Source: Pontibacter deserti
Lineage (GTDB): Bacteria > Bacteroidota > Bacteroidia > Cytophagales > Hymenobacteraceae
Direction: 5' to 3'
DNA: 64,000 nucleotides
Assembly: GCF_023630255.1 (NCBI RefSeq)
Contig: NZ_JALPRS010000001.1
Span: 310,001 to 374,000, forward strand
The notes below the pieces were generated by a model. The model had not been told where the DNA came from. It searched no databases and saw only the letters and a program-made list of their open reading frames with translations. Position 1 is the first letter of the stretch; the number at the start of each line of letters is the position of its first letter. Of the stretch, positions 18,534 to 27,235 are shown one piece after another. The position numbers were made by a program, and so were the translations under genes.

Positions 18534-20072
18534 ATGATAAAAGATAACAATACCTTCGACGAAAACCCTGATGTGATTCTGATAGGTGCAGGTATAATGA
18601 GTGCCACCCTGGGCATGATGCTAAAAGAACTACAGCCTGATATAAAGATCGAAATTTTTGAAAGACTGAATGTAGCCGCTGCTGAGAGCTCCGATGCCTG
18701 GAATAATGCCGGAACCGGGCATTCAGCCTTTTGCGAACTTAACTATACCCCCGAACGTCCGGATGGCTCAGTTGACACATCCAAAGCTGTAAAAATTGCG
18801 GAGTCTTTTGAAGTTTCGAAACAACTGTGGGCATACCTGATTCAGCAGGAGCACATTAAATTGCCGGAGTATTTTATTAAAAGTATACCGCATATCAGCT
18901 TTGTGTGGGGAGACAATAATGTGGAGTTCCTGAGAAAACGCTACGAAGCGTTAACCAGGTGCCACCTGTTTAAGGGCATGCAATACTCTGAAAGTCCGAT
19001 GCAGCTAAAAGAATGGATGCCTCTGGTAATGGAAGGCCGTAACCCGAATGAGAAAGTGGCAGCTACCCGTATGGAGATCGGTACAGATGTGAACTTCGGG
19101 GCATTAACCCGCTGCATGCTGGATGAGCTACAGGAAAGAGGAAATGTAAACCTCCATTTCGGGCATGAAGTGCGCAAACTTCGTAAAACCAGCACAGGAT
19201 ACTGGCGGTTAAAGGTAAAAGACCTGAAAACCGGGAATAAAAGGAAGATCTTTTCCAAGTTCGTTTTCATAGGTGCTGGCGGTGGGTCGCTGCCTTTGCT
19301 GTTAAAGTCCGATATTCCGGAGGGGAACGGGTACGGCGGTTTCCCGGTGAGCGGGCAGTGGCTGCGATGTACCAATCCTGAAGTAATAGAAAAACATAAA
19401 GCGAAAGTATACGGCAAAGCATCGGTAGGGTCGCCGCCCATGTCTGTTCCCCATCTGGACACCCGGTTTATAAACGGAAAGCAGGAGCTACTCTTCGGGC
19501 CCTATGCCGGTTTTTCTACCAGGTTTCTTAAAAACGGGTCATTACTCGACTTAGCACTTTCTGTTAGACCGGATAACCTGCGCCCCATGATATCTGCAGG
19601 GATAAAGAACATACCACTCACGCAATACCTTATAAACCAGGTGCGGCAGGAGCCCGAAGACAGGCTCCAGGCGCTGCGCGAATATTTCCCGAATGCCAGA
19701 AACGAAGACTGGGAGCTTGAAATAGCGGGCCAGCGGGTACAGGTAATTAAAAAAGGGCCAAAAGGCGGCGGTGTGCTGGAATTTGGTACTGAAATGATTA
19801 CTGCAGCTGACGGTTCGCTGGCCGCTTTGTTAGGTGCTTCTCCTGGAGCTTCTACGGCTGTGTCGGTTATGGTGGAACTCCTGGAGCGCTGCTTCCCTGA
19901 AAAAGTTAAATCGCCTGAATGGCAGGCCAAGTTAAAAGAAATGATTCCATCGTATGGGCAATCGTTAGCTGAAGATGCAGAACTTTTACAGCAGGTACGT
20001 TCGTGGACCAGCGATACCCTGGGGTTGCCTCGAATAGGAGCAAACTATAAACAGGAAGCCGGTAAACTATAA
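18534..20072 (+). CDS. mqo: Malate:quinone oxidoreductase
   Basis: A 512-residue FAD enzyme that oxidises malate to oxaloacetate and passes electrons to the quinone pool at the inner face of the membrane. The dinucleotide fold is at residues 9-30 ([20 protein letters not shown]), followed by the Mqo-specific [20 protein letters not shown] and the C-terminal glycine-rich FAD contact [17 protein letters not shown]. Length and motifs match bacterial Mqo throughout. It is a single gene after a divergent gap. This gives the organism an NAD-independent malate step in the TCA cycle. Confidence 0.96.
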   Translation: MIKDNNTFDENPDVILIGAGIMSATLGMMLKELQPDIKIEIFERLNVAAAESSDAWNNAGTGHSAFCELNYTPERPDGSVDTSKAVKIAESFEVSKQLWAYLIQQEHIKLPEYFIKSIPHISFVWGDNNVEFLRKRYEALTRCHLFKGMQYSESPMQLKEWMPLVMEGRNPNEKVAATRMEIGTDVNFGALTRCMLDELQERGNVNLHFGHEVRKLRKTSTGYWRLKVKDLKTGNKRKIFSKFVFIGAGGGSLPLLLKSDIPEGNGYGGFPVSGQWLRCTNPEVIEKHKAKVYGKASVGSPPMSVPHLDTRFINGKQELLFGPYAGFSTRFLKNGSLLDLALSVRPDNLRPMISAGIKNIPLTQYLINQVRQEPEDRLQALREYFPNARNEDWELEIAGQRVQVIKKGPKGGGVLEFGTEMITAADGSLAALLGASPGASTAVSVMVELLERCFPEKVKSPEWQAKLKEMIPSYGQSLAEDAELLQQVRSWTSDTLGLPRIGANYKQEAGKL

Positions 20073-20321
20073 TAGATTATAGTTACCGGAAATTGCCAGT
20101 TGCCGGGCCACTGATACTGTGGCATCTGCCATCTAATTGTAAATTATAAAGGAAGGCATATGTTAATAATAAAAAACAATAAGTATAATGCTATTTAAAT
20201 ATGCTGTAAAAGAGATTCTTTTATATATGTTTAAAAAATAACAGCAGGAAGTGAAATTACTCGTGCAATTGCATTATCTTTCTATCTTATTACTAACAAA
20301 AGGTTAATCAGTTTTTATTCA

Positions 20322-22439
20322 ATGGCTTTATCAGGTACAGAAAACAAAGTTAGTAATAGCCCTGCTTTTTTACAGGATGGTGGTGAGATGGGAGCTTTGA
20401 TGCGAGCTTATGACTGGGATAGTCACCCTCTGGGCAACCCTGAAAACTGGCCACAAAGCCTGAAGATCCAGATCAGAACTTTACTGAACTCTGCCTTCCC
20501 GATGTTTGTGTGGTGGACGGATAAACTATACATGTTCCATAACGATGCATATCTGCCCGCTCTTGGTAACAAACACCCCCAGGCATTGGGAGCAAGTGCC
20601 CGTAAAATGTGGTCAGAGATATGGGGAGATATCGGAAATGTAGTAGAAGATATCCTTAAAAATGGAAGCCAGTTCTATGCTAAGGATCTATACCTGGCAC
20701 TTGAGCGAAAAGGTTTTTCGGAAGAAACCTACTGGACATTTTCATACAGCCCGGTTTTTGATGATGCTGGTAAAGTAAACGGGGTTTTCTGCGCCTGCAC
20801 AGAAGTAACCAGCACCGTGCTGGGGCAGCGGCGTATGCGCACCCTGAAGGATATTTCAGAGGCAACTGCACTGGTTCAAACGCTGGAGCAGGCTTGCCAG
20901 ACAGCAAGTGATATACTTAACCATAACTCTCAGGATATACCATTTAACCTGATCTACCTGTTGGAGAACCAGGGAATCGAGGCCAGGTTATTCGGCAAAG
21001 CAGGTGATGGAAAAGTAGATCACGCTCCTGCATCTTTAAACTTAAACAATCTTGATGCAAACCACCCGCTATCGGTTATAAAACTGGCTAAGCAACCAAT
21101 TATAATTGATCACGCGGCAAATGAACAGGTAAGTATAAAATCTATACTTGGTTTCGATTTTCCCGAAAAAGTTATCATACTTCCGATCATCAGACCTGGG
21201 CAAGACTACCTGATCGGGTTCTGTATAACAGGTATAAATAGTGCACTTGAGTATGATTGTGATTATAGTGGCTTCCACCATTTAATGATCATGCAGATCG
21301 CTACATCCATTACAAGTGTGCATGTACGCGAGGAAGCAGTTAAACAGCAGGCATACCTGAAAGAGATCTTTCAGCAAGCTCCCGTAGGTATAACTATACT
21401 TCGGGGCCAGGATTATGTTATTGACCTTGCCAACCCGAATATATGCGAAATATGGGGCCGAAAACAGGAAGATGTATTGGGTCTCCCGGTTTTAGAAGCA
21501 CTACCTGAAGTAAGCGAGCAATCTATTAAAGAGTTACTGGATGGTGTGTTTTATACTGGTAAGCCATTTGTAGCAGATGAGTTGCCGGTAAATTTAATGC
21601 GCAATGGCTCCCTGGAAACAGTATACCTGAACTTTGTGTACCATCCGAAGAAGGACTCACATGGGGTAATAACCGGTATTATAGCAGTAGCTATAGATAT
21701 TACCGAACAGGTGGAGGCTCGCAAGAAAATTGAAGGCATGAATAAGCAACTGCTGGCTATTAATGCCGACCTGGATAACTTCGTGTACTCTGCTTCTCAT
21801 GACCTGAAAGCACCAATTTCGAATATTGAAGGATTAATGCATGCATTAGTAGAATTCCTGCCTCATGAAACGCTGCACTCCGAAGGGGTACAGCATGTAT
21901 TAAGGCTAATCGAAAATTCTATAAACCGGTTTAAGCGTGCGATAGCTGACCTTACGGAGGTTGCAAAAATTCAGCGGGAAGGCGATGAAGATATAGTTAG
22001 GGTTAACTTGTCAGAGGTTGTGGAAGATGTGAAGCTCGATTTTGAAAATCTGATAAGGGAAAAAGGAGCACATATCGACGTAAGCCTTGCTCCTGATTCT
22101 GAACTGGAATTTTCGGCTAAAAATATTAGAAGTATAGTTTATAACCTGGTAAGCAATGCTCTTAAGTATAGTTCCCCTGCCCGAAATCCCCACATCATAA
22201 TATCTACCGAAACCACACCTGACTATACTATTCTTACAGTAGCCGATAATGGCCTAGGATTTAATCCTGCCGATGAGATTAAAATATTCTCGATGTTCAA
22301 GCGCCTGCACGACCATGTGGAAGGTTCTGGCATTGGGTTGTACATAGTAAAACGAATAGTGGAAAATGCAGGCGGGCACATAGAACTTGACAGCGAACCA
22401 GGTAAAGGCTCTACATTCAGAGTTTACTTCAAACGCTAA
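20322..22439 (+). CDS. PAS/GAF sensor histidine kinase
   Basis: A 705-residue soluble kinase with no membrane segment. The N-terminal PAS begins GEMGALMRAYDWDSHPLG, a common Bacteroidota opening; a GAF-like domain lies at about 170-340, a second PAS at about 345-470 (FQQAPVGITILRGQDYVIDL), then the HisKA box NFVYSASHDLKAPISNIEG with the phospho-His and a HATPase domain with N (NLVSNALKYSS), G1 (DNGLGF) and G2 (GSGIGLYIVKRI) boxes. No response regulator is adjacent, so it is an orphan. Its closest relative in this window is the C-terminal half of the CheB/CheR fusion kinase, which shares the same HisKA type. Confidence 0.93.
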   Translation: MALSGTENKVSNSPAFLQDGGEMGALMRAYDWDSHPLGNPENWPQSLKIQIRTLLNSAFPMFVWWTDKLYMFHNDAYLPALGNKHPQALGASARKMWSEIWGDIGNVVEDILKNGSQFYAKDLYLALERKGFSEETYWTFSYSPVFDDAGKVNGVFCACTEVTSTVLGQRRMRTLKDISEATALVQTLEQACQTASDILNHNSQDIPFNLIYLLENQGIEARLFGKAGDGKVDHAPASLNLNNLDANHPLSVIKLAKQPIIIDHAANEQVSIKSILGFDFPEKVIILPIIRPGQDYLIGFCITGINSALEYDCDYSGFHHLMIMQIATSITSVHVREEAVKQQAYLKEIFQQAPVGITILRGQDYVIDLANPNICEIWGRKQEDVLGLPVLEALPEVSEQSIKELLDGVFYTGKPFVADELPVNLMRNGSLETVYLNFVYHPKKDSHGVITGIIAVAIDITEQVEARKKIEGMNKQLLAINADLDNFVYSASHDLKAPISNIEGLMHALVEFLPHETLHSEGVQHVLRLIENSINRFKRAIADLTEVAKIQREGDEDIVRVNLSEVVEDVKLDFENLIREKGAHIDVSLAPDSELEFSAKNIRSIVYNLVSNALKYSSPARNPHIIISTETTPDYTILTVADNGLGFNPADEIKIFSMFKRLHDHVEGSGIGLYIVKRIVENAGGHIELDSEPGKGSTFRVYFKR

Positions 22440-22627
22440 GAGCTATACTTTTAAAGAAATTACGCAAGGCTGTGTAACAAGACCTCTAACTTTGTATTCT
22501 GATTATCAGGAGGAAGTATAGTTTTTTATGCTATTATAGTTGGGCATGGAATTAAGACCGCAGTATTTAGGTTTTCAACTTACGCCTGGTTGGTAAAAAA
22601 TATAATTAAACGTTTCTTTGCAGCTAC

Positions 22628-23443
22628 ATGCAACTGCAGATCACATCATTAAATTCGGGAAGTAACGGTAACTGTTATTACATAGGTAACGAGCGCGAAG
22701 CGGTGCTGGTGGATGCCGGTATTTCCTGTCTGGAAACCGAAAAGCGTATGAAGCGGCTGGGCCTTTCGATGCGTAAGGTTAAGGCCATCTTTATTTCCCA
22801 TGAGCACTCCGATCACATCAGGGGGGTATCCGTTATTGCCCGAAAATATGAAATCCCGGTTTACATAACACCAGATACGCTGTACCATGGCCGCTTAACC
22901 AACGAGAAGTTTGTAGCTATACCTTTTCAGGCCTTTGAGCCGGTGCAGGTAGGCGAGCTAACTATAACTGCCTTTCCAAAGTTTCACGATGCTGCCGATC
23001 CGCATAGTTTTATCGTAAGCTATCAGGACATAAATATTGGTGTGTTTACAGATATTGGCTCTCCCTGCGAACATGTGATCAGGCACTTCAGCCAATGCCA
23101 TGCTGCTTTCCTGGAAGCGAACTATGATGATGGCTTGCTGGACAGCGGACGATACCCATATTACCTGAAACAACGCATTCGGGGTAACTATGGGCACCTA
23201 TCAAACGAGCAGGCGCTTACACTCTTTACGGAGCATAAACCACCGTTTATGAGCCATATCCTGTTATCTCATTTATCGAAAGATAACAATTGCCCTAAAT
23301 TACTGAAGCAGCTTTTCGACCTGAATGCAGGCAACACTGAAGTTGTTATTGCTTCACGTTTCCAGGAAACGCCTGTTTATACTATAACTAACTCAGTTAT
23401 ACCTGTAAAGCATTATAAAGGGGAGCAACTGCAGCTTTTATAG
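22628..23443 (+). CDS. MBL-fold metallo-hydrolase, YycJ/WalJ-like
   Basis: A 271-residue metallo-beta-lactamase-fold protein. It begins with the YycJ-type sequence LNSGSNGNCYYIGNE, has the metal site SHEHSDH (residues about 58-64), then GVFTDIG and LLSHLSKDNN near the end. Relatives are Zn-dependent nucleases or phosphodiesterases tied to cell-wall or DNA metabolism. There is no partner operon here; it follows the orphan kinase after 190 bp and ends at a shared terminator. Confidence 0.9.
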   Translation: MQLQITSLNSGSNGNCYYIGNEREAVLVDAGISCLETEKRMKRLGLSMRKVKAIFISHEHSDHIRGVSVIARKYEIPVYITPDTLYHGRLTNEKFVAIPFQAFEPVQVGELTITAFPKFHDAADPHSFIVSYQDINIGVFTDIGSPCEHVIRHFSQCHAAFLEANYDDGLLDSGRYPYYLKQRIRGNYGHLSNEQALTLFTEHKPPFMSHILLSHLSKDNNCPKLLKQLFDLNAGNTEVVIASRFQETPVYTITNSVIPVKHYKGEQLQLL

Positions 23444-23464
23444 TTTGCTGATAGTTAACAAAAT

Positions 23465-23505
23465 AAAAAAAGCCCCGCCTGAGCTATACTTCAGGCGGGG
23501 CTTTT
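23465..23505. terminator. Shared bidirectional terminator
   Basis: AAAAGCCCCGCCTGA / TCAGGCGGGGCTTTT, a perfect 15-bp stem with an 8-nt loop. It lies between the convergent MBL hydrolase (plus) and sugar transporter (minus). Confidence 0.9.
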
Positions 23506-23521
23506 ACTTATTATGTGTGTG

Positions 23522-24796
23522 TTACCTCAATTTGTGGCCTTTAGTAGCATAAAACCAGATGAACAGGTAAGCTGGCACCATTATCCAGTAAGCCTGCTGT
23601 GCATTGGTAAGGTCGGTAAGTTTGCCATAGATAAGCGGAAGTATAGCACCGCCGGCAATACCCATAATAAGCAACGACGAACCAATTTTGGTAAAGCGAC
23701 CCAAGCCAGCAATAGCCAGCGGCCAGATAGCAGGCCACATCAGCGAGTTAGCCAGGCCCAGCAAAGCTATAAACAGCACCGAAATGTAACCATCAGTAAG
23801 TATGGCAGCAATAGAAAATAGCACGCCCAGCACCGCTGAGATCTTTAAGGCCACATCCTGCTTCAGGTATTTAGGTATGGTTATAATGCCGATAAAGTAA
23901 CCCACCAGCATAGCGCCTAAGGTAAAGGAAGAAAAGAATTTAGCAGTAGATAACTCAATACCCTGCTCAGTGCCATAGTTGATGATCGTGTCGCCGGCCA
24001 TAACTTCTACACCCACATACAGGAAAATAGCCAGTACACCCAGCACCAGGTTCGGGAACTGTAGCACACTTGTTTTACCGGTATTGGCAGTAGCTACGGT
24101 CTCGTCTTCCGCGTCAGTATCGATCTCAGGTAAAGATGAAATCAGTACAAGTATAGCCAGTATTACCAGCGATACCGCCACAAAAATATAAGGCGTAATT
24201 ACACGATGAGCCAGTGCATCCAGCTCCTGTGCTTTCTGCTGCAGGCTCATAGTATCGAGCTGTTTTACAAGGGCATCAGCATCCAGAAAAAGTATGGCAC
24301 CAAGCGCCAGGGGTGCCAGTATACCACCTATTTTATTACATATACCCATCACACTGATGCGCTTTGCAGCACTATCAGCCGGGCCAAGTATAGTTATGTA
24401 AGGGTTAGAAGCGGTCTGTAGTAAAGCAAGTCCGGTTCCCTGCACAAACAACCCCAGCAGGAATATTTCATAAGTTCGGTTAAGTGCGGCAGGTATAAAA
24501 ATCAGGGCACCCACAGCCATAACGGCCAATCCGGTAGCCATACCTTTTTTGAAGCCGGTCGCCTTTAGCACCCACGCTGACGGAATAGCCATCACGAAGT
24601 AAGAAATAAAAAACGCGAAGGTAACGAAGTAGGCCTCGAAGTTGGTAAGCTCACAAGCCAGACGCAGGTAAGGGATCAGTACCGAGTTTAGCCAGGTAAC
24701 AGAGCCAAAAATAAAGAACAGGGCGCCGATTATCAGGATAGCACGGGAATCGTTACGCGTTGCCTGAGACATCATAGGTTCAGTTTTAACAGACAT
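23522..24796 (-). CDS. Sugar MFS transporter, FucP/glucose-galactose type
   Basis: A 424-residue 12-helix major facilitator. Typical FucP-family features are the early FFIFGSVTWLNSVLIPYLR, the LGLFVQGTGLALLQTASNPY segment in helix 4 and MWPAIWPLAIAGLGRFTKIG in helix 10. Such carriers take up fucose, glucose or galactose by proton symport. It lies downstream of the cyanophycinase gene on the same strand after 175 bp, with a possible weak hairpin (TGCCGCA / TGCGGCA, 24908-24942) between them. Substrate not resolvable from sequence. Confidence 0.92.
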   Translation of the reverse strand: MSVKTEPMMSQATRNDSRAILIIGALFFIFGSVTWLNSVLIPYLRLACELTNFEAYFVTFAFFISYFVMAIPSAWVLKATGFKKGMATGLAVMAVGALIFIPAALNRTYEIFLLGLFVQGTGLALLQTASNPYITILGPADSAAKRISVMGICNKIGGILAPLALGAILFLDADALVKQLDTMSLQQKAQELDALAHRVITPYIFVAVSLVILAILVLISSLPEIDTDAEDETVATANTGKTSVLQFPNLVLGVLAIFLYVGVEVMAGDTIINYGTEQGIELSTAKFFSSFTLGAMLVGYFIGIITIPKYLKQDVALKISAVLGVLFSIAAILTDGYISVLFIALLGLANSLMWPAIWPLAIAGLGRFTKIGSSLLIMGIAGGAILPLIYGKLTDLTNAQQAYWIMVPAYLFIWFYATKGHKLR

Positions 24797-24971
24797 AAAA
24801 AGTGTAGATAAATCTGTTCAAGATAATCTAATTTTTTAATAACTCCTTTGTTTGCAGTACCTGAACTATAAAAAATATGTGCGATAGCAGCCTAGCTATA
24901 ATTTGTTTGTGCCGCAGGTAGAAGGCCTATACTTTGCGGCAGGTTGTGTAGCAGGTGTTATAGTTAGTGAT

Positions 24972-25817
24972 TTACATGAATTCACCAGATGGGATATGAT
25001 AGGAGCGGCCTTTAGGCAACACGTGCATGATCAGGTTCTCAACACAAAGGGCTTGTCCTTTTTCTATACTGTTATAGTTGTTCTCCTCCAGTTTCCGCCC
25101 ATCAATTACAACTACCAACCCTGAGCCTATAGTTTCGATGCAGTTGTTTTCAGTTATCATAATACCTGTGTCTTCGCCAAGCCCAATACCAATGTGGGTA
25201 GGGTGGCCGGCAATAGCTTCGATAAGGCGAGGTATGCGACGGCGGTTTACAAAATGTGTATCAATGATAACATGGTCCAGTATACCCAAGCCTGGAGCTA
25301 ATTCCACGGTACCTTTAATGAGCGGGTCAGTCTGCAGAGAACCACTTATCATGATCCGGGATAAAGCCATGGCACCGGCACTGGTTCCTGAGATAAGAAA
25401 TTTATCTTCCTGCTGGTAGCGTGTTTTCAGGATATGGAGTGCTTCTGAGTTCTCAAAAATCGGGATGATCCGACACTGATCACCTCCGGTAAACATAACC
25501 GCATCTGCTTTCCGTAGCCGTTCCAAAAAGTCTGGTCGCTTAGTATCTTCAGGTTGCTGAATGGGCAAAACACCTACGTTGTCGCACCCAAGTAGTAAGA
25601 AAGCATCTGTATAGATCTGGCCTGCCGCTTCCGGGGTTATGGTTGCTGAAGTCACTACTTCGATGCGGGTGCCCAAGCCATGCAGTTCATCGTGTATGCG
25701 TTTTAGAATCCCTTCATCTACAGCATTTTGATGGTGAACTATACCTTCTGATACCGATTCATTGCCTTTCTTTTCGTTGCCACCTATGGCTACTATTTTT
25801 CCTTTGGGTACCTCCAT
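24972..25817 (-). CDS. cphB: Cyanophycinase (peptidase family S51)
   Basis: A 281-residue protein opening PKGKIVAIGGNEKKGNE, with AVMFTGGDQCRII and the nucleophile elbow FLISGTSAGAMALS holding the catalytic serine, then LGLGILDHVIIDTHFVNRRR and GIGLGEDTGIMI, all standard for cyanophycinases. The enzyme hydrolyses multi-L-arginyl-poly-L-aspartate into beta-Asp-Arg dipeptides. Intracellular (no signal peptide). The matching polymer synthetase is in the same window at 54652-57282, 29 kb away, which supports a real storage cycle in this organism. Confidence 0.94.
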   Translation of the reverse strand: MEVPKGKIVAIGGNEKKGNESVSEGIVHHQNAVDEGILKRIHDELHGLGTRIEVVTSATITPEAAGQIYTDAFLLLGCDNVGVLPIQQPEDTKRPDFLERLRKADAVMFTGGDQCRIIPIFENSEALHILKTRYQQEDKFLISGTSAGAMALSRIMISGSLQTDPLIKGTVELAPGLGILDHVIIDTHFVNRRRIPRLIEAIAGHPTHIGIGLGEDTGIMITENNCIETIGSGLVVVIDGRKLEENNYNSIEKGQALCVENLIMHVLPKGRSYHIPSGEFM

Positions 25818-25931
25818 AACCTGCAGTTGTTTAAGTATAAATCTATCAGAAGCAGCATGACTAACGCGTTATACTTTATACGTTAGATGAAGCTTTTACC
25901 CAAAGGTTACGATGTTTGGAATACCCAGCCA

Positions 25932-26678
25932 TTACAGGTTCAGGATCATGTCGTTTAGTTTGCGGGCATCGAGTACAGCATTACCTAAAATGGTGTTGTT
26001 AAAGAAAACCCATACCTGCTTTTCATCCTCCAGCCACTCTTTCACCATATAGGCATAACGTTCCAGTTTATCATCGGAATAAGCAGAGGAGTACATTTTC
26101 TCGTCGCCGTGCAGGCGTAGGTAGGCAATGTTGGTAGTTGTTACCTCAGTACCCGGAAAGCGTTTGCCTGCGCTGGCAATTACAGTGGTAATGTCATAGT
26201 CTCGCAGCAGGTCCAGCGACTCATCAGTAAACCACGATACATGGCGGGCTTCCAAAGCAAAAGCCTGATCCGGGTATTTATCGCGGAGCAACCTGTAAAA
26301 CGATTCTGCTGTTGGCCTATGGAAACGGAAGCTGCCCGCGATCTGCACCAGTACCGGGCCAAGGCGATCACCCATTAAACTATAGCTGGCCATAAATTTG
26401 TCCAGCGGGGCCTCAGCATCTGTAAACTTGCGTTTATGGGTTATTTCCTGGTTTAACTTTGGTGCAAATTTGAAGTAGGACGGAGTAGTAGCCAGCCATT
26501 TCTCCACAGTTTTAGCCATCGTGAAATGATAAAAGCTGCTGTTTATCTCGGTTGAATTGAAATGGGTAGCATAGTAGGATAGCCGTTCCGCGGATTTCAG
26601 CTCTGGAGGGTATAGTACTTCCAGCCAGCGATAGCTCCATCCCGATGTGCCCATGTATAAGTTTGGTATATGTTCCAT
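25932..26678 (-). CDS. DUF72 family protein
   Basis: A 248-residue TIM-barrel-like protein: YMGTSGWSYRWLEVLYP at the N-terminus, YATHFNSTEINSSFY, FKFAPKLNQEITHKR and YLRLHGDEKMYSSAYSDD are the family landmarks. DUF72 proteins have no proven activity. I use the ATG at 26678 because the family normally starts a few residues before GTSGW; an ATG 12 bases further out is equally possible. It precedes cyanophycinase by 114 bp on the same strand, but nothing else links the two. Confidence 0.88.
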   Translation of the reverse strand: MEHIPNLYMGTSGWSYRWLEVLYPPELKSAERLSYYATHFNSTEINSSFYHFTMAKTVEKWLATTPSYFKFAPKLNQEITHKRKFTDAEAPLDKFMASYSLMGDRLGPVLVQIAGSFRFHRPTAESFYRLLRDKYPDQAFALEARHVSWFTDESLDLLRDYDITTVIASAGKRFPGTEVTTTNIAYLRLHGDEKMYSSAYSDDKLERYAYMVKEWLEDEKQVWVFFNNTILGNAVLDARKLNDMILNL

Positions 26679-26832
26679 AGTATAGCGCAAGGTGTTGCAG
26701 CTACCTACGTTTGGAAAACCGGGCAGTTAAAAGTATAGCTTACTTAATTTAATGAGAAGCAAACGTTAGAATATGTATGTGATTTTAATTCAGTTGTTTA
26801 GGCTTGCTGTTGAGATGTTTTTACTATCTGGG

Positions 26833-26865
26833 TTTGCATTATTAAAAGCTTGGGCCTTACCTTTG
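26833..26865 (+). promoter_or_regulatory. Bacteroidota-type promoter of the riboswitch-leader-permease unit
   Basis: TTTG (26833-26836) and TACCTTTG (26858-26865) are separated by 21 bp and match the Bacteroidota -33/-7 consensus. The expected start, about 26871-26873, coincides with the first base of the riboswitch-like structure. Confidence 0.75.
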
Positions 26866-26870
26866 CAGCA

Positions 26871-26983
26871 TCTTTATCAAGATTTATAAAGAAGAGGGGA
26901 GAGAGCAGGCTCCGCGAACCTCTAGCAACCAGCAAAACAAATTGAAATGGTGCTAACTCCTGCCCAGTTTTGGGATATATAAA
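26871..26983 (+). ncRNA. SAM riboswitch-like aptamer (S-box family, variant)
   Basis: The conserved core elements of S-box RNA are present in order: TTATCAAGA, a purine-rich P2 region (GAGG...CCTC, with GCAGG able to pair with CCTGC), TAGCAACC, a variable P3 loop, GGTGCTAACTCCTGCC, a P4 stem CCCA-GTTTT-GGG and a closing GATA that pairs with the 5' TATC. GCAACC and GGTGC pair as P3. The P2 arm is shorter than in classic SAM-I, so it may belong to a variant of the SAM-I/IV clan. It starts at the predicted transcription start and precedes a gene of the family containing MetT-type methionine permeases. Assigned by eye; a covariance search was not possible. Confidence 0.65.
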
Positions 26984-26991
26984 TTAGTAGC

Positions 26992-27090
26992 ATGTTAGCA
27001 AAATCAACAAAAACAGCCTTTTATTTACCAGCATCATTCTTTAAAGTAGCACCTGCCACTTCATGTTGCTGCTGTTGCTGTTGCTGTTAA
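26992..27090 (+). CDS. 32-residue leader peptide ending in eight consecutive cysteines
   Basis: An ATG directly after the aptamer opens a 32-codon frame: MLAKSTKTAFYLPASFFK, then VAPATS and eight Cys codons (mixed TGT and TGC), then TAA. The cysteine run sits at 27064-27087. No protein family is known to me for it. The mixed codons argue for selection on amino acid rather than a simple repeat expansion, though the TGTTGC unit is partly repetitive. Known poly-Cys leader ORFs in actinobacteria act as cysteine-responsive attenuators; by analogy, slow ribosome movement here when Cys-tRNA is scarce could govern the downstream permease. A small metal-binding peptide is the alternative. Confidence 0.6.
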   Translation: MLAKSTKTAFYLPASFFKVAPATSCCCCCCCC

Positions 27091-27111
27091 TCCATATCTT
27101 TTTCTTGCTTA

Positions 27112-27139
27112 AGCTGCACATACCAAACCGGTAGCAGCT
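27112..27139 (+). promoter_or_regulatory. Attenuator-like alternative stems after the poly-Cys codons
   Basis: AGCTGC (27112-27117) can pair with GCAGCT (27134-27139). The overlapping AGCAGC (27133-27138) can instead pair with GCTGCT (27068-27073) inside the cysteine codons. The two pairings exclude each other, as expected when ribosome position chooses the fold. No classical T tract follows immediately. Confidence 0.35.
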
Positions 27140-27235
27140 GCACTTTATACTTTCAATTCATTTTAATTTTTATTTCCAGGCCTGTTGTTACCGGAGTTAC
27201 TCTGGGCAGCTAAAGGTATTATTTCTTCAGTTTTT

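Noticed and set aside
27185..27235. TTG at 27185 as the permease start
   Set aside because: It adds 17 residues not typical of the family; the ATG at 27236 gives a standard N-terminus.
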